A stretch of DNA of 64,000 nt from an uncultured Parabacteroides sp. (GCA_944325345.1 CALUZV010000006.1:84932-148931); one strand, 5' to 3'. Shown: positions 34,844 to 45,606, counted from the stretch's first letter. The notes: generated from the sequence alone by a model not told the origin. Numbers and translations: made by a program.

Positions 34844-35206
34844 ATGGAAGGAATTTTTGCGATTATCGGGCTGTTTATTTTGCCTGCAATAGCCATTTTA
34901 GTGATTGGAACATTGTATGTCATTGGTCGGCACAAAGAGCGGATGTCGATGATTGAACACGGGGTTACGCTGGAGCAACCCAAGAAGAAGCCGGTGAGCC
35001 TATCGCGGTCGCTGTGCAACGGACTGGTACTGATTGGACTCGCGCTGGGGTTGATTGCCGGTGTGTGTGTTAGACCTTACGTGGAGGACGGCGAATGGCT
35101 GATACCCGGTTTCATCATGCTGGGCGGCGGTCTTGGATTCGTGGTTTACTACCTGATAGCCTTCAAGCTGCGTAAGAAAGACGGGAGCGAGGAGGACATA
35201 GCGTAA
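34844..35206 (+). CDS. Small membrane protein, DUF6249-like
   Basis: This 120-residue protein has an N-terminal TM helix (about residues 5-27), a basic cytoplasmic loop (RHKERMSMIEHGVTLEQPKKK), then two TM helices (about 57-75 and 88-107) and a charged tail. RHKERMxMIEHG is the hallmark of the DUF6249 group found just upstream of ECF sigma genes in Bacteroidetes. It is 6 bases before the sigma gene. Its function is unknown; a sensory or regulatory partner of the sigma factor is a reasonable guess. Confidence 0.8.
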   Translation: MEGIFAIIGLFILPAIAILVIGTLYVIGRHKERMSMIEHGVTLEQPKKKPVSLSRSLCNGLVLIGLALGLIAGVCVRPYVEDGEWLIPGFIMLGGGLGFVVYYLIAFKLRKKDGSEEDIA

Positions 35207-35212
35207 GGACGG

Positions 35213-35785
35213 ATGGACGAACGCGATTGGATACGGCGCATAGTGGCAGGGGATACGCAGAGTTTCTCCTGCCTCGTCGCGAAGTATGAGAAGATGGCCT
35301 ACACGATTGCCCTGCGCATTGTGGAGAACCGCGAGGATGCCGAGGAGGTGGTGCAGGATGCGTTCCTGAAGATGTACCGCGCCCTCCCGTCGTTCGGCGG
35401 GGAATGCAAGTTCTCTTCGTGGTTCTACCGCATTGTCTATCGCACTGCCCTCGACGCTTTGCGCGGTCGGCACTTCTTTGATGATTATGAGGAAGTGGGT
35501 AAGACAGACATCAGTCTGGCGGAGCAGGAGACGGCGCTCGGCGTCTTGGAGAGCAAAGACCGAAAGGAGATTATCGCGGCGGTGATGAAGCGGTTGCCTA
35601 CCTCGGAATCGCTGCTCCTAACACTCTACTACCTGGAGGAATGCACGGTGGAAGAAATCGGGAAGATAACCGACCTCACGGAGGCGAATATCAAGACCCG
35701 CCTCTTCCGGGGACGCAAGCATTTCTACGAACAACTGGAAAAGTATATGAAGAACGAACTAAATACGTTGCATTATGACAGATAA
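35213..35785 (+). CDS. ECF-type RNA polymerase sigma factor
   Basis: This 190-residue protein has region 2 (about residues 10-80, with NREDAEEVVQDAFLKMYRALPSF) and region 4 (about 125-185, with LLTLYYLEECTVEEIGKIT and an IKTRLFRGRK recognition helix). These are the marks of an extracytoplasmic-function sigma-70 factor. It overlaps the next gene by 11 bases, suggesting coupled translation with a regulator. The likely target includes its own operon, but no candidate promoter stands out. Confidence 0.9.
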   Translation: MDERDWIRRIVAGDTQSFSCLVAKYEKMAYTIALRIVENREDAEEVVQDAFLKMYRALPSFGGECKFSSWFYRIVYRTALDALRGRHFFDDYEEVGKTDISLAEQETALGVLESKDRKEIIAAVMKRLPTSESLLLTLYYLEECTVEEIGKITDLTEANIKTRLFRGRKHFYEQLEKYMKNELNTLHYDR

Positions 35786-36146
35786 TAAACAGGATATAGA
35801 TAGTTTGACCCGCTCGCTTCTGGAGGGAACGGCAGAGAGGCCCTCGGCATCGCTCAATCTGCGAATCATGGAGTTGGTACGCAAAGAACGGCGTATTCAG
35901 AGGGCGAAAGTGCCGTCCGACGGCATACGGGGCTTGGTGATAGGCTTCGCGATATACTTCCTCGTCGTTGCGGCCCTCTTCGGATTAGGGTATGCACAGG
36001 ATATAACCACGCTGGCAGCACTCTTTGAAACCTATCCCCGGCTACAGCCCTGCCTGCTGACGGTCGGGAGCTCGGCGATGCTATTCTTTTTCTTTACACA
36101 GTTAAATAATTACCTGTTGTGGAAAAAGAATCGGAGAAATGGATAA
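35775..36146 (+). CDS. Two-TM membrane protein, putative anti-sigma partner
   Basis: This 123-residue protein has a short cytoplasmic N-terminus (about 50 residues, charged, with LNLRIMELVRKERR), then TM helices at about 54-76 and 92-112. It starts inside the sigma gene (ATGA-like overlap of 11 bases). That position and topology suggest an anti-sigma factor. The zinc HxxxCxxC motif of many anti-sigma factors is absent, so I keep the function open. Confidence 0.72.
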   Translation: MTDNKQDIDSLTRSLLEGTAERPSASLNLRIMELVRKERRIQRAKVPSDGIRGLVIGFAIYFLVVAALFGLGYAQDITTLAALFETYPRLQPCLLTVGSSAMLFFFFTQLNNYLLWKKNRRNG

Positions 36147-36165
36147 GGAATAAAGAAGAAATGCC

Positions 36166-36173
36166 TACTTTTG
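36166..36173 (+). promoter_or_regulatory. -7 box of the outer-membrane beta-barrel gene
   Basis: TACTTTTG, 33 bases before the ATG at 36206. It overlaps no coding sequence and argues for the downstream start. Confidence 0.5.
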
Positions 36174-36205
36174 CACCATCTACTATTATAAAATTAAACA
36201 CAGAT

Positions 36206-36949
36206 ATGAAAAGAATAGTATTTCTTATTGCAGCCCTGGTTATAGCAGGAGCAAGTAGTTTACGTGTGCAGGCACAGCATGATTATGGTTACTTCAATTC
36301 ATTAGGAGTAGGTCTGAGTGTTAGTACAACAGGTATTGGAGTGGATTTGGCAACGCCGATAGGCAATTATCTCGCTCTGCGTGCGGGAGTAAGCTTTATG
36401 CCGAACATCTCGTTCGATACCGATGTCGATGTGGACATCACCAGCAATGGGCAGACCTTCGACCGTGAAATGAACGTAGGTGGAGAATTAGGCAGAGCGA
36501 CGGGCGAAGTCCTGGTCAATGTTTATCCCTTCCGTAGTTTGGGTCTGTTTGCCTGCGTGGGTGCTTCTTTTGGTGGAAACACCTTGGTAAAGATAAATGG
36601 ACATAGCGATGAGTTGGCTCAAGACATAGCTACGGGCCAGTCGGCAGGAATCGAAATCGGCGACTACACCTTGCCGGTGGACGAGAATGGTAACGTATCC
36701 GGCGGGTTGCGCACCAACAATTTCCGTCCGTATGTAGGTTTGGGTTGGGGATGCGCCGTGCCGAGCAAGCGAGTGAACTTCATGTTTGAGTTAGGCGTGC
36801 AGTTCCATGGGACACCGGAAGTCTATACCGATTATGGTAATTTGGAAATCCTCGATGAAGTATCCGACGACAATACCTTCAACGACATCATCGATAAGCT
36901 GACGGTTTATCCGGTGATAAAGTTCCGGTTGGCGGGAAGAATCTTTTAA
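36206..36949 (+). CDS. Putative outer-membrane beta-barrel protein
   Basis: This 247-residue protein has a signal peptide (residues 1-24, ending RVQAQ). Alternating hydrophobic/polar strands follow, such as YLALRAGVSFMPN, FRPYVGLGWGCAV and VNFMFELGVQFHG, and the last strand ends in Phe (VIKFRLAGRIF), as outer-membrane barrels do. An earlier in-frame start within the preceding gene is rejected because the signal peptide and a -7 box fit 36206. It may be a product or target of the sigma cluster; function unknown. Confidence 0.75.
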   Translation: MKRIVFLIAALVIAGASSLRVQAQHDYGYFNSLGVGLSVSTTGIGVDLATPIGNYLALRAGVSFMPNISFDTDVDVDITSNGQTFDREMNVGGELGRATGEVLVNVYPFRSLGLFACVGASFGGNTLVKINGHSDELAQDIATGQSAGIEIGDYTLPVDENGNVSGGLRTNNFRPYVGLGWGCAVPSKRVNFMFELGVQFHGTPEVYTDYGNLEILDEVSDDNTFNDIIDKLTVYPVIKFRLAGRIF

Positions 36950-36988
36950 AAGGTGAGAGTTGAGAATTGAGAATTAAAAAGAGGGTAG

Positions 36989-37027
36989 GGGTTATGAGCT
37001 GGGAAGAAAGCTCGTAACCCTTATTTT
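36989..37027 (+). terminator. Terminator before the ribosomal cluster
   Basis: GGGTTATGAGCT (36989-37000) pairs with AGCTCGTAACCC (37009-37020) with one mismatch, followed by TTATTTTAT. It is preceded by a degenerate AATTGAGAATT repeat (36957-36975). Confidence 0.8.
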
Positions 37028-37102
37028 ATATAGGAATAGAGGAGTAGTCTGGTTAAAAAAACATAAAAACATATTCTTGGACGAACTTACTCCCTAAGAT
37101 TC

Positions 37103-37133
37103 ATTGCGGAACGGGAACAAATCTGTAATTTTG
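37103..37133 (+). promoter_or_regulatory. Main promoter of the rpsL ribosomal operon
   Basis: ATTG (37103-37106), 19 bases, TAATTTTG (37126-37133). The leader to rpsL is about 130 bases. The rest of the 36950-37271 gap holds the terminator and this leader only. Confidence 0.75.
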
Positions 37134-37271
37134 CAGCGTTTTAAGCGAGGGGTATGCTGAAAAACGAAGATAAGATATTGATAATGTGAAAAGAAAAGCC
37201 GCTCCTTGCCATAGACGAGATAGAAATAGAAAAATAATAATAACACAATCAAAGTTTAAAAAGAAAAAGAA

Positions 37272-37673
37272 ATGCCTACAATTCAGCAATTAGTTAGAAA
37301 AGGACGGGAAACTTTGGTGGTAAAAGGTAAATCACCTGCGTTGGATTCATGTCCGCAGAGACGTGGCGTATGCGTACGTGTTTACACGACGACACCGAAG
37401 AAACCGAACTCAGCGATGCGTAAAGTAGCGAGAGTACGTTTGACAAACGGTAAGGAAGTGAACTCTTACATTCCGGGCGAAGGGCACAACTTGCAGGAAC
37501 ACTCAATCGTGTTGGTTCGTGGTGGTCGTGTAAAGGATCTTCCGGGTGTACGTTATCACATCGTTCGCGGTACTTTGGATACAGCCGGCGTGAATGGCCG
37601 CACACAGCGTCGTTCGAAATACGGTGCAAAGCGTCCGAAACCGGGACAGGCTCCTGCTAAGGGCAAGAAGTAA
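37272..37673 (+). CDS. rpsL: 30S ribosomal protein S12
   Basis: This 133-residue decoding-centre protein is complete. [16 protein letters not shown] carries Lys at the position of streptomycin resistance (Lys43 region), and [13 protein letters not shown] carries Lys at the Lys88 position, so both are wild-type. First gene of the str segment; the 153-base gap to rpsG is the longest in the cluster. Confidence 0.98.
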   Translation: MPTIQQLVRKGRETLVVKGKSPALDSCPQRRGVCVRVYTTTPKKPNSAMRKVARVRLTNGKEVNSYIPGEGHNLQEHSIVLVRGGRVKDLPGVRYHIVRGTLDTAGVNGRTQRRSKYGAKRPKPGQAPAKGKK

Positions 37674-37826
37674 AAACTGATCCCTATCAAACTGAGAATT
37701 TTAAATTAAGTATTAAAAACTGGTTTGAGTATTTGGATAGGCTAATAGGTTGAGTAAATGGTTCAGCGGAACCGTTGAAGACAAAATAAGGCAACCAAAG
37801 AAAGAAACGAAATTTATTGGAAACAA
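37674..37826 (+). other. rpsL-rpsG spacer with small hairpin
   Basis: The spacer holds GGTTC-AGCG-GAACC (37760-37773) and a partly repeated GGTTTGAGTA/GGTTGAGTA. In other bacteria S7 controls its own translation from this spacer; a similar role here is inference. Confidence 0.4.
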
Positions 37827-38303
37827 ATGAGAAAAGCAAAGCCCAAGAAAAGACAGGTATTGCCAGATCCTGTTTATGGTGATGTTAAAGTAACGAAGTT
37901 CGTTAATCATTTAATGTACGATGGCAAGAAGAGCATTGCCTTCGAAATTTTCTATTCCGCATTGGATAGCGTTAAGGCTAAATTGCCTAACGAGGAAAAA
38001 TCTGCACTTGAAATCTGGAAAGCAGCGCTTGATAATATTACCCCTCAAGTAGAAGTAAAATCACGTCGCGTAGGTGGAGCCACTTTCCAAGTACCTACAG
38101 AGATTCGTCCGGATCGTAAGGAATCCATCTCAATGAAGAACCTGATTATTTTCGCCCGCAAGCGTGGCGGCAAGACGATGTCGGACAAACTGTCTGCTGA
38201 AATCGTGGATGCATTCAACAATCAGGGTGGCGCATTCAAGAGAAAAGAAGATATGCACCGCATGGCAGAAGCTAACCGTGCGTTCGCACACTTTAGATTC
38301 TAA
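37827..38303 (+). CDS. rpsG: 30S ribosomal protein S7
   Basis: This 158-residue protein nucleates assembly of the 3' domain of 16S r[22 protein letters not shown] is the family N-terminus, and [17 protein letters not shown] and the C-terminal [16 protein letters not shown] are conserved. Preceded by a spacer with a small hairpin; 30 bases before fusA. Confidence 0.98.
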   Translation: MRKAKPKKRQVLPDPVYGDVKVTKFVNHLMYDGKKSIAFEIFYSALDSVKAKLPNEEKSALEIWKAALDNITPQVEVKSRRVGGATFQVPTEIRPDRKESISMKNLIIFARKRGGKTMSDKLSAEIVDAFNNQGGAFKRKEDMHRMAEANRAFAHFRF

Positions 38304-38333
38304 AATTATTATCAACCGAAGAAGAATTAAATC

Positions 38334-40463
38334 ATGGCAACAAAAGCTGACGAACAATTGAAATATACCAGAAACATCGGTATCATGGCGCATATCGATG
38401 CCGGAAAGACTACGACATCTGAACGTATTCTTTTCTATACTGGTCTGACTCACAAGATTGGTGAAGTGCACGACGGTGCTGCAACGATGGACTGGATGGA
38501 ACAGGAGCAGGAACGTGGTATCACCATCACTTCTGCTGCTACGACAACTTTCTGGAACTATAAGAACGATAAGTATAAAATCAATTTGATCGATACTCCG
38601 GGGCACGTGGACTTTACAGTAGAAGTTGAACGTTCTTTGCGTGTATTGGATGGTGCCGTAGCTGCCTTCTGTGCAGTAGGTGGTGTGGAACCGCAGTCTG
38701 AGACGGTTTGGCGTCAGGCAGACAAATACAATGTACCGCGTATCGGTTATGTAAACAAGATGGACCGTTCGGGTGCCAACTTCTTTGAAGTAGTCCGTCA
38801 GGTAAAAGAAGTATTGGGTGCAACACCTTGTCCGATTCAGATTCCTATCGGTGCTGAAGAAAGCTTCAAAGGCGTCGTGGATTTGGTTCGCATGAAATCT
38901 ATTATTTGGCATGATGAGACAATGGGTGCTGAATATGAAGTAGGAGAAATTCCTGCTGAATTGCAAGCCGAAGCTGAAGAATGGCGCGACAAGATGCTCG
39001 AGACATTGGCTGAATGCGACGATGCTTTGATGGAGAAATATTTCGATGATCCTTCAACGATCACGGAAGAAGAAATCCAGGCAGCTATCCGCAAAGGAAC
39101 TTTGTCTATGCAGATCAACCCGATGATTTGTGGTTCATCTTTCAAGAACAAAGGTGTACAGACATTGTTGGATGCTGTTTGTGCTTATCTGCCGAGTCCG
39201 GAAGACACACCGGCTATCGAAGGTACAGATCCGAGAGATCCGGATACAGTAATTACTCGCAAGCCGTTGTTTGAAGAACCGCTGACTGCGTTGGCATTCA
39301 AGATCGCAACAGACCCGTATGTAGGACGTTTGTGCTTCTTCCGCGTATATTCAGGTTCGATGGTAGCTGGTTCTTATGTGTTGAACACACGTTCAGGTAA
39401 GAAAGAACGTATCTCACGTTTGTTCCAGATGCACTCAAACAAGCAGAACCCGATGGAAGTAATCGGTTGTGGTGATATCGGTGCAGGTGTAGGTTTCAAG
39501 GATATCCGTACAGGTGATACGCTTTGCGACGAAAACAATCCGATCACATTGGAATCAATGGAATTCCCCGATCCGGTTATTGGTATCGCTGTAGAACCGA
39601 AGACTCAGAAAGACTTGGACAAGCTGGGTATGGGCTTGGCGAAGTTGGCTGAAGAAGACCCGACATTCCGCGTACAGACTAACGAGGAAACAGGTCAGAC
39701 TGTCATCAGCGGTATGGGTGAGTTGCACTTGGATATCATCATCGACCGTCTGAAACGTGAGTTCAAGGTTGAATGTAACCAAGGCAAGCCTCAGGTAACT
39801 TATAAGGAAGCTATCACGAAACCGGTTGAATTGCGTGAAGTTTACAAGAAACAGTCTGGTGGTCGTGGTAAGTTTGCCGATATCATCGTACGTGTAGAAC
39901 CGGTAGATGAAGGCTTCGAAGGTTCTTTGCAGTTTATCGATGAAGTCAAGGGTGGTAACATTCCTAAGGAATTCATACCTTCTGTACAGAAAGGTTTTGA
40001 AAAGGCTATGAAGAATGGTGTATTGGCAGGTTTCCCGGTTGATAAATTGAAAGTAACTTTGATCGATGGTTCTTTCCACCCGGTTGACTCTGACCAGTTG
40101 TCATTCGAAATCGCCGCTATCCAAGCATTCAAGAACGCTTGCGAAAAGGCAGGTCCTTGCTTGATGGAACCGATCATGCAGATGGAAGTTGTAACTCCGG
40201 AAGAAAGCATGGGTGATGTCATCGGAGACTTGAACAAACGTCGTGGCCAAGTAGAAGGCATGGAATCCAGCCGTACAGGAGCCCGCATTGTGAAAGCTAA
40301 AGTTCCATTGGCAGAAACCTTCGGTTATGTAACGGCTTTGCGTACGATTACTTCAGGTCGTGCAACCTCTTCAATGCAGTTCTCGCACTATGCTCAGGTG
40401 TCATCGGCTATTGCTAAGCAAGTATTGGCAGAAGTTCAGGGACGCGTTGATTTGATCAAATAA
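38334..40463 (+). CDS. fusA: Elongation factor G
   Basis: This 709-residue translocase GTPase has G1 AHIDAGKTT (near residue 19), the switch I sequence [12 protein letters not shown]3 DTPGHVDF (near 87-94) and G4 NKMD (near 141-144). Domains II-V follow, with the domain IV loop GGRGKFADI. Sequence and length fit bacterial EF-G (FusA1). It is followed directly by rpsJ: tuf, present here in many other phyla, is absent, as is usual in Bacteroidetes. Confidence 0.98.
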   Translation: MATKADEQLKYTRNIGIMAHIDAGKTTTSERILFYTGLTHKIGEVHDGAATMDWMEQEQERGITITSAATTTFWNYKNDKYKINLIDTPGHVDFTVEVERSLRVLDGAVAAFCAVGGVEPQSETVWRQADKYNVPRIGYVNKMDRSGANFFEVVRQVKEVLGATPCPIQIPIGAEESFKGVVDLVRMKSIIWHDETMGAEYEVGEIPAELQAEAEEWRDKMLETLAECDDALMEKYFDDPSTITEEEIQAAIRKGTLSMQINPMICGSSFKNKGVQTLLDAVCAYLPSPEDTPAIEGTDPRDPDTVITRKPLFEEPLTALAFKIATDPYVGRLCFFRVYSGSMVAGSYVLNTRSGKKERISRLFQMHSNKQNPMEVIGCGDIGAGVGFKDIRTGDTLCDENNPITLESMEFPDPVIGIAVEPKTQKDLDKLGMGLAKLAEEDPTFRVQTNEETGQTVISGMGELHLDIIIDRLKREFKVECNQGKPQVTYKEAITKPVELREVYKKQSGGRGKFADIIVRVEPVDEGFEGSLQFIDEVKGGNIPKEFIPSVQKGFEKAMKNGVLAGFPVDKLKVTLIDGSFHPVDSDQLSFEIAAIQAFKNACEKAGPCLMEPIMQMEVVTPEESMGDVIGDLNKRRGQVEGMESSRTGARIVKAKVPLAETFGYVTALRTITSGRATSSMQFSHYAQVSSAIAKQVLAEVQGRVDLIK

Positions 40464-40486
40464 TATTTAGAAACTTATAAATAAAT

Positions 40487-40792
40487 ATGAGCCAAAAGAT
40501 CAGAATTAAATTGAAGTCTTACGATTATTCTCTGGTAGATAAGTCTGCCGAGAAAATCGTAAAGACAGTAAAGGCTACAGGTGCAGTAGTAAGCGGTCCG
40601 ATACCTCTGCCTACTCACAAACGTATCTTTACGGTGAACCGCTCAACATTCGTCAATAAGAAGTCTCGCGAGCAGTTCGAATTATCTTCTTACAAAAGAT
40701 TGATCGACATTTACAGTTCAACAGCAAAGACAGTAGATGCGCTGATGAAGTTGGAATTGCCGAGCGGTGTAGAAGTAGAAATTAAAGTGTAA
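40487..40792 (+). CDS. rpsJ: 30S ribosomal protein S10
   Basis: 101 residues. [21 protein letters not shown] and [17 protein letters not shown] are diagnostic. S10 also acts as NusE in antitermination. The conserved GPIPLPT loop has its unmutated form. Confidence 0.98.
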   Translation: MSQKIRIKLKSYDYSLVDKSAEKIVKTVKATGAVVSGPIPLPTHKRIFTVNRSTFVNKKSREQFELSSYKRLIDIYSSTAKTVDALMKLELPSGVEVEIKV

Positions 40793-40812
40793 GTATTTAA
40801 AATTAAAGTGAA

Positions 40813-41427
40813 ATGCCAGGATTATTAGGAAAGAAAATCGGAATGACATCCGTTTTCAGTGCCGAGGGAAAGAATCTTCCATGCACTGTTATCGAAGTTG
40901 GTCCTTGTGTGGTTACTCAAGTAAAGACTTTGGAAAAAGATGGCTACGAAGCAATGCAGTTGGGCTTTATCGATAAGAAAGAAAAGCACACGACGAAGCC
41001 GTTGATGGGCCATTTCCAAAAGGCAGGCGTAACCCCCAAGAGATACTTGGCCGAGTTCAAAAATGAAGGAGACTACAAACTGGGCGATGTAATCACTGTT
41101 GATTACTTTGAAAACGCCGGTTTTGTGGATGTTGTGGGAACTTCTAAAGGTAAGGGTTTCCAAGGTGTAGTAAAACGTCATGGTTTTGGTGGTGTAGGTC
41201 AGTCTACTCACGGTCAGCATAACCGTGCACGTAAACCGGGTTCTATCGGTGCTTGTTCTTTCCCTGCGAAAGTATTCAAGGGAATGCGAATGGGAGGCCA
41301 GTTAGGTAATGAACGTGTAACAGTTCAGAACTTACAGGTGATTAAGGTGATGCCGGAACACAATCTTTTATTATTGAAGGGATCTGTTCCTGGAGCAAAA
41401 GGTTCAATCTTATTAATTGAGAAATAA
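40813..41427 (+). CDS. rplC: 50S ribosomal protein L3
   Basis: 204 residues. [15 protein letters not shown] and the central loop [13 protein letters not shown] with [17 protein letters not shown] reach toward the peptidyl transferase centre. The last base of its TAA is the first base of rplD's ATG (taATG), so translation is coupled. Confidence 0.97.
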   Translation: MPGLLGKKIGMTSVFSAEGKNLPCTVIEVGPCVVTQVKTLEKDGYEAMQLGFIDKKEKHTTKPLMGHFQKAGVTPKRYLAEFKNEGDYKLGDVITVDYFENAGFVDVVGTSKGKGFQGVVKRHGFGGVGQSTHGQHNRARKPGSIGACSFPAKVFKGMRMGGQLGNERVTVQNLQVIKVMPEHNLLLLKGSVPGAKGSILLIEK

Positions 41428-42056
41428 TGGAACTGAACGTATTAAATATTAAAGGCGAAGATACCGGAAGAAAGGTAACTTTGAATGATGCTATTTTCGG
41501 CATTGAGCCTAACGACCATGCAATTTACTTGGACGTAAAGCAATATATGGCTAATAAGCGTCAAGGTACGCACAAGTCGAAAGAAAGAAGCGAAGTATCT
41601 GGTAGTACTCGCAAGCTGATCCGTCAGAAAGGTGGCGGTGGTGCTCGTCGTGGTGATATCAATTCTCCGGTGTTGGTAGGTGGTGGTCGTGTATTTGGCC
41701 CGAGACCTCGTTCTTATAGTTTTAAGCTGAATAAGAAAGTAAAGGCATTAGCTCGCAAGTCAGCTTTGTCTTATAAGGCTAAGAATAACGCAATTGTTAT
41801 AGTTGAAGACTTCACAATGGAAGCTCCTAAGACTAAAGAATTTATAACAATTGCTAAAAACCTGAAAGTTGCTAACAAAAAGCTTCTTGTGGTTTTACCG
41901 GAGAAAAATAATTTCGTATATTTGTCCGCTCGTAATTTACAGAAGACAAATGTCGTAACAGTATCTGACATCAATACATACTGCGTGCTGGATGCCGCTA
42001 ATTTGGTTTTGACGGAAAGTACTGTTGCCGCTATTGATAAAATGTTTAATGCATAA
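41427..42056 (+). CDS. rplD: 50S ribosomal protein L4
   Basis: 209 residues. The exit-tunnel loop [20 protein letters not shown] is intact. In E. coli L4 also represses the S10 operon; whether it does so here cannot be seen. Overlaps rplC by one base. Confidence 0.97.
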   Translation: MELNVLNIKGEDTGRKVTLNDAIFGIEPNDHAIYLDVKQYMANKRQGTHKSKERSEVSGSTRKLIRQKGGGGARRGDINSPVLVGGGRVFGPRPRSYSFKLNKKVKALARKSALSYKAKNNAIVIVEDFTMEAPKTKEFITIAKNLKVANKKLLVVLPEKNNFVYLSARNLQKTNVVTVSDINTYCVLDAANLVLTESTVAAIDKMFNA

Positions 42057-42067
42057 GGAGTAAAGAA

Positions 42068-42361
42068 ATGGGAATTATTATTAAGCCTATAGTAACAGAA
42101 AAGCAGACAGCGATTACAGAGAAATTTCCGAATCGTTTCGGTTTTCGTGTTTCTCCTGATGCTAATAAGCTGGAGATTAAAAAAGCTGTAGAAGATATGT
42201 ATAATGTAACCGTAGTTGATGTGAATACCATCAACTACGCTGGTAAGCGTAAAAGCCGTTATACAAAGTCTGGTATTATCAATGGCAAGCAGGCTGCTTA
42301 TAAGAAAGCAATTGTAACGTTGAAAGAAGGAGAAACAATAGATTTCTTTAGTAATATCTAA
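42068..42361 (+). CDS. rplW: 50S ribosomal protein L23
   Basis: 97 residues. [21 protein letters not shown] and the [10 protein letters not shown] region form the docking site for trigger factor and SRP at the tunnel exit. Short gaps on both sides (11 and 8 bases). Confidence 0.97.
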   Translation: MGIIIKPIVTEKQTAITEKFPNRFGFRVSPDANKLEIKKAVEDMYNVTVVDVNTINYAGKRKSRYTKSGIINGKQAAYKKAIVTLKEGETIDFFSNI

Positions 42362-42369
42362 AAAGAGAA

Positions 42370-43194
42370 ATGGGAATACGTAAATTGAAGCCCACGACAC
42401 CGGGGCAGAGACACAAAGTTATTGGTGCATTTGATAAAATCACTGCAAGTACACCAGAGAAGTCTCTTGTAGTAGGTAAGAAGAGTACAGGTGGTCGTAA
42501 CAACACTGGTAAAATGACAATGCGTTATATCGGTGGTGGCCACAAACGTAAGTACAGAATTATCGATTTCAAGAGAAACAAGGATGGCATTCCTGCAACA
42601 GTTAAATCTATTGAGTACGATCCGAACCGTACTTCACGTATTGCACTGTTGTATTATGCAGATGGAGCAAAGAGTTATATCATCGCTCCGAATGGATTGG
42701 AAGTAGGCCAGACAGTGGTTTCAGGTAGCGATGCCGCACCGGAAGTAGGTAATACCTTGCCGATGGCGAATATACCTGTAGGTACAATTATTCACAACAT
42801 TGAGCTTCGTCCGGGACAGGGTGCTAAGTTGGTGCGTTCTGCCGGAGCATTTGCTCAGCTGACTTCTAAGGAAGGTGCTTATGCAATCATTAAGATGCCT
42901 TCTGGCGAAACCAGAAAGATTCTTGCCGCTTGTAAAGCTACAATCGGTGCAGTAGGTAATTCAGACCATGGTCTTGAAAAATCAGGTAAAGCCGGTCGTT
43001 CTAGATGGTTAGGTCGTCGTCCGCACAACCGTGGTGTTGTAATGAACCCGGTTGATCACCCGATGGGTGGTGGTGAAGGACGTGCTTCCGGTGGTCATCC
43101 TAGATCACGCAATGGCTTATATGCTAAGGGCTTGAAGACAAGAGCTCCGAAGAAGCATTCTTCAAAATATATTATTGAAAGAAGAAAGAAATAA
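42370..43194 (+). CDS. rplB: 50S ribosomal protein L2
   Basis: 274 residues. [20 protein letters not shown] near the N-terminus and the C-terminal [20 protein letters not shown] contain the histidine region needed for peptidyl transferase assembly. Full length. Confidence 0.98.
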   Translation: MGIRKLKPTTPGQRHKVIGAFDKITASTPEKSLVVGKKSTGGRNNTGKMTMRYIGGGHKRKYRIIDFKRNKDGIPATVKSIEYDPNRTSRIALLYYADGAKSYIIAPNGLEVGQTVVSGSDAAPEVGNTLPMANIPVGTIIHNIELRPGQGAKLVRSAGAFAQLTSKEGAYAIIKMPSGETRKILAACKATIGAVGNSDHGLEKSGKAGRSRWLGRRPHNRGVVMNPVDHPMGGGEGRASGGHPRSRNGLYAKGLKTRAPKKHSSKYIIERRKK

Positions 43195-43214
43195 TCTGAT
43201 TAATTGAGTAAACT

Positions 43215-43484
43215 ATGAGTCGTTCGTTAAAAAAAGGCCCGTATATTAATGTAAAGCTTGAAAAGAAAGTTCTGGCGATGAATGAGTCAGGCAAGAAGGC
43301 TGTCATTAAGACATGGGCAAGAGCTTCAATGATTTCGCCTGATTTTGTAGGCCATACTATTGCAGTTCACAATGGAAATAAATTTATTCCTGTTTTTGTA
43401 ACCGAAAATATGGTAGGACACAAGTTGGGTGAATTCTCTCCAACTCGTACATTCCGTGGCCATGCCGGTAATAAGAAAAAATAA
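43215..43484 (+). CDS. rpsS: 30S ribosomal protein S19
   Basis: 89 residues. [19 protein letters not shown] and [17 protein letters not shown] are diagnostic. It sits in the 30S head and contacts S13. Confidence 0.97.
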   Translation: MSRSLKKGPYINVKLEKKVLAMNESGKKAVIKTWARASMISPDFVGHTIAVHNGNKFIPVFVTENMVGHKLGEFSPTRTFRGHAGNKKK

Positions 43485-43527
43485 TCGGTAAGCAGGAATC
43501 TAACAACTGAAAAAAGAATCGAAAAAA

Positions 43528-43938
43528 ATGGGTGCTAGAAAAAGAATATCTGCTGAAGCAAGAAAAGAAGCCCAAAAGACCATGTATTTCGCAAAATTGC
43601 GTAACGTGCCGACCTCTCCTCGCAAGATGCGTTTAGTGGTGGACATGGTTCGTGGCATGGAAGTTTTCCGTGCACTTGGTGTTTTGAAGTTTTCAAACAA
43701 GGAAGCTGCAGCAAGAGTAGAAAAATTGCTTCGTTCAGCAATTGCTAACTGGGAGCAGAAAAATGAACGGAAAGCAGAAGCTGGAGATTTGTATATCTCT
43801 TCTATTAGTGTAGATTGTGCTACGACATTGAAGAGAATGCGTCCGGCTCCGCAAGGTAGAGGTTACAGAATTCGTAAACGTTCGAACCATGTAACGCTGT
43901 TTGTTGATACACTTAGTAAAAAAGATAGTCAAAATTAA
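43528..43938 (+). CDS. rplV: 50S ribosomal protein L22
   Basis: 136 residues. [20 protein letters not shown] and the tunnel hairpin with [18 protein letters not shown] are present; the hairpin (macrolide-contact region) shows no insertion or deletion by eye. Confidence 0.97.
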   Translation: MGARKRISAEARKEAQKTMYFAKLRNVPTSPRKMRLVVDMVRGMEVFRALGVLKFSNKEAAARVEKLLRSAIANWEQKNERKAEAGDLYISSISVDCATTLKRMRPAPQGRGYRIRKRSNHVTLFVDTLSKKDSQN

Positions 43939-43944
43939 TTGCAG

Positions 43945-44679
43945 ATGGGACAAAAAGTTAATCCGATTAGTAATCGTTTGGGAATCATTCGTGGTTGGGA
44001 TTCCAATTGGTATGGCGGCAAGAATTACGGAGATACTTTGTTAGAAGATAGCAAAATCCGTAAATATCTGAATGCCCGTCTTGCAAAGGCTAGTGTATCG
44101 CGTATTGTTATAGAACGTACGCTGAAATTGATAACAATAACTGTTTGCACATCACGTCCAGGTATCATCATTGGTAAAGGTGGTCAGGAAGTTGATAAGC
44201 TGAAAGAAGAATTGAAGAAGATTACGGATAAAGATGTACAAATTAACATCTTTGAAGTAAAACGTCCTGAGTTGGATGCTGTGATTGTTGCAAACAATAT
44301 TGCTCGTCAATTGGAAGGTAAGATCGCATACCGTCGTGCTATCAAAATGGCTATAGCATCTACTATGAGAATGGGTGCTGAAGGTATCAAGATCCAGATT
44401 TCTGGTCGTTTGAATGGGGCAGAAATGGCTCGTTCAGAAATGTATAAAGAAGGTAGAACTCCGTTGCACACCTTCAGAGCAGATATTGATTATGCTTTGG
44501 CTGAAGCATTAACAAAAGTTGGTTTGATCGGTGTTAAGGTTTGGATTTGTCGTGGAGAAGTATATGGTAAGAGAGATCTCGCTCCTTCTTTCACTTCAAC
44601 GAAAGATTCAGCTCGTAGAAACGAAAATGCCGGCGGCAACAGAGACAGAAACTTCAAGAGAAAGAAAGCTAATCGTTAA
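43945..44679 (+). CDS. rpsC: 30S ribosomal protein S3
   Basis: 244 residues. [20 protein letters not shown] is the standard N-terminus, so the ATG at 43945 is preferred to an in-frame TTG two codons upstream. The KH domain carries [16 protein letters not shown] (GxxG loop), and the C-terminal domain ends in a basic Arg/Asn-rich tail. Confidence 0.97.
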   Translation: MGQKVNPISNRLGIIRGWDSNWYGGKNYGDTLLEDSKIRKYLNARLAKASVSRIVIERTLKLITITVCTSRPGIIIGKGGQEVDKLKEELKKITDKDVQINIFEVKRPELDAVIVANNIARQLEGKIAYRRAIKMAIASTMRMGAEGIKIQISGRLNGAEMARSEMYKEGRTPLHTFRADIDYALAEALTKVGLIGVKVWICRGEVYGKRDLAPSFTSTKDSARRNENAGGNRDRNFKRKKANR

Positions 44680-44699
44680 ATGTTAGAATTTAAGTAGAG

Positions 44700-45134
44700 A
44701 TGTTACAACCGAAAAAAACAAAGTTCAGAAGACAACAGAAAGGCCGCATGAAGGGTGAAGCTCAACGCGGCAATCAGTTGGCCTTCGGTTCTTTTGGAAT
44801 AAAGTCATTAGAAAGTAAGTGGATTACGGGACGTCAGATTGAAGCTGCTCGTATCGCTGTAACGCGATACATGCAGCGTCAAGGTCAGGTTTGGGTTCGT
44901 ATTTTCCCGGACAAGCCGATTACAAAGAAGCCTGCTGAAGTCCGTATGGGTAAAGGTAAAGGTAATCCGGAAGGCTTTGTTGCCCCTGTTACCCCAGGTC
45001 GTCTGATTTTTGAAATTGAAGGTGTTTCCTTTGAAGTTGCAAAAGAAGCTTTGCGCTTAGCTGCCCAGAAACTTCCTGTAACGACAAAGTTTGTTGTGAG
45101 ACGTGATTATGATATGCAAAATCAAAATGCGTAA
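44700..45134 (+). CDS. rplP: 50S ribosomal protein L16
   Basis: 144 residues. [19 protein letters not shown], then [19 protein letters not shown]. It helps position the A-site tRNA on the 50S subunit. Confidence 0.97.
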   Translation: MLQPKKTKFRRQQKGRMKGEAQRGNQLAFGSFGIKSLESKWITGRQIEAARIAVTRYMQRQGQVWVRIFPDKPITKKPAEVRMGKGKGNPEGFVAPVTPGRLIFEIEGVSFEVAKEALRLAAQKLPVTTKFVVRRDYDMQNQNA

Positions 45135-45140
45135 TTGGTT

Positions 45141-45338
45141 ATGAAGAATGCAGAAATTAGAGAATTGAGCACAAATGAGTTGCTTGAACGAGTTAATGCA
45201 GAGGTGGCTGCTTACGAAATGAAGGTAATAAACCACAGCATTACTCCGAGTGAAAATCCTGCACAGATTAGACAACAACGCAGGATGATTGCGCGCATGA
45301 AAACCGAATTGCGCCAAAGAGAACTTAACAACAAATAA
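45141..45338 (+). CDS. rpmC: 50S ribosomal protein L29
   Basis: 65 residues, two-helix hairpin. The ATG at 45141 (MKNAEIRELS) is preferred to an in-frame TTG two codons earlier. NPAQIRQQRRMIARMKTEL is the conserved second helix. Gap of 6 bases after rplP. Confidence 0.96.
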   Translation: MKNAEIRELSTNELLERVNAEVAAYEMKVINHSITPSENPAQIRQQRRMIARMKTELRQRELNNK

Positions 45339-45347
45339 TTGAGCCTG

Positions 45348-45605
45348 ATGGAAACTAGAAATTTAAGAAAAGAAAGAACGGGCGTGGTAACAAGCAACAA
45401 AATGGATAAGAGCATTACTGTTGCTGTTAAATGGAAGGAAAAACACCCCATTTATGGTAAATTCGTCAATAAGACGAAAAAATATCATGCTCATGATGAG
45501 AAGAATGAATGCAACATTGGCGATACCGTAAGAATTATGGAAACTCGTCCTTTGAGCAAAACAAAAAGATGGAGATTAGTTCAAATAATCGAAAGGGCTA
45601 AGTAA
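45348..45605 (+). CDS. rpsQ: 30S ribosomal protein S17
   Basis: 85 residues. [20 protein letters not shown] is the Bacteroidetes N-terminus, which supports the ATG at 45348 over a TTG three codons upstream. The OB-fold carries [17 protein letters not shown]. Confidence 0.96.
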   Translation: METRNLRKERTGVVTSNKMDKSITVAVKWKEKHPIYGKFVNKTKKYHAHDEKNECNIGDTVRIMETRPLSKTKRWRLVQIIERAK

Positions 45606-45606
45606 C

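Noticed and set aside
36119..36205. Upstream extension of the outer-membrane protein gene
   Set aside because: It would start inside the preceding gene, has no signal-peptide character, and the -7 box at 36166 lies downstream of it.
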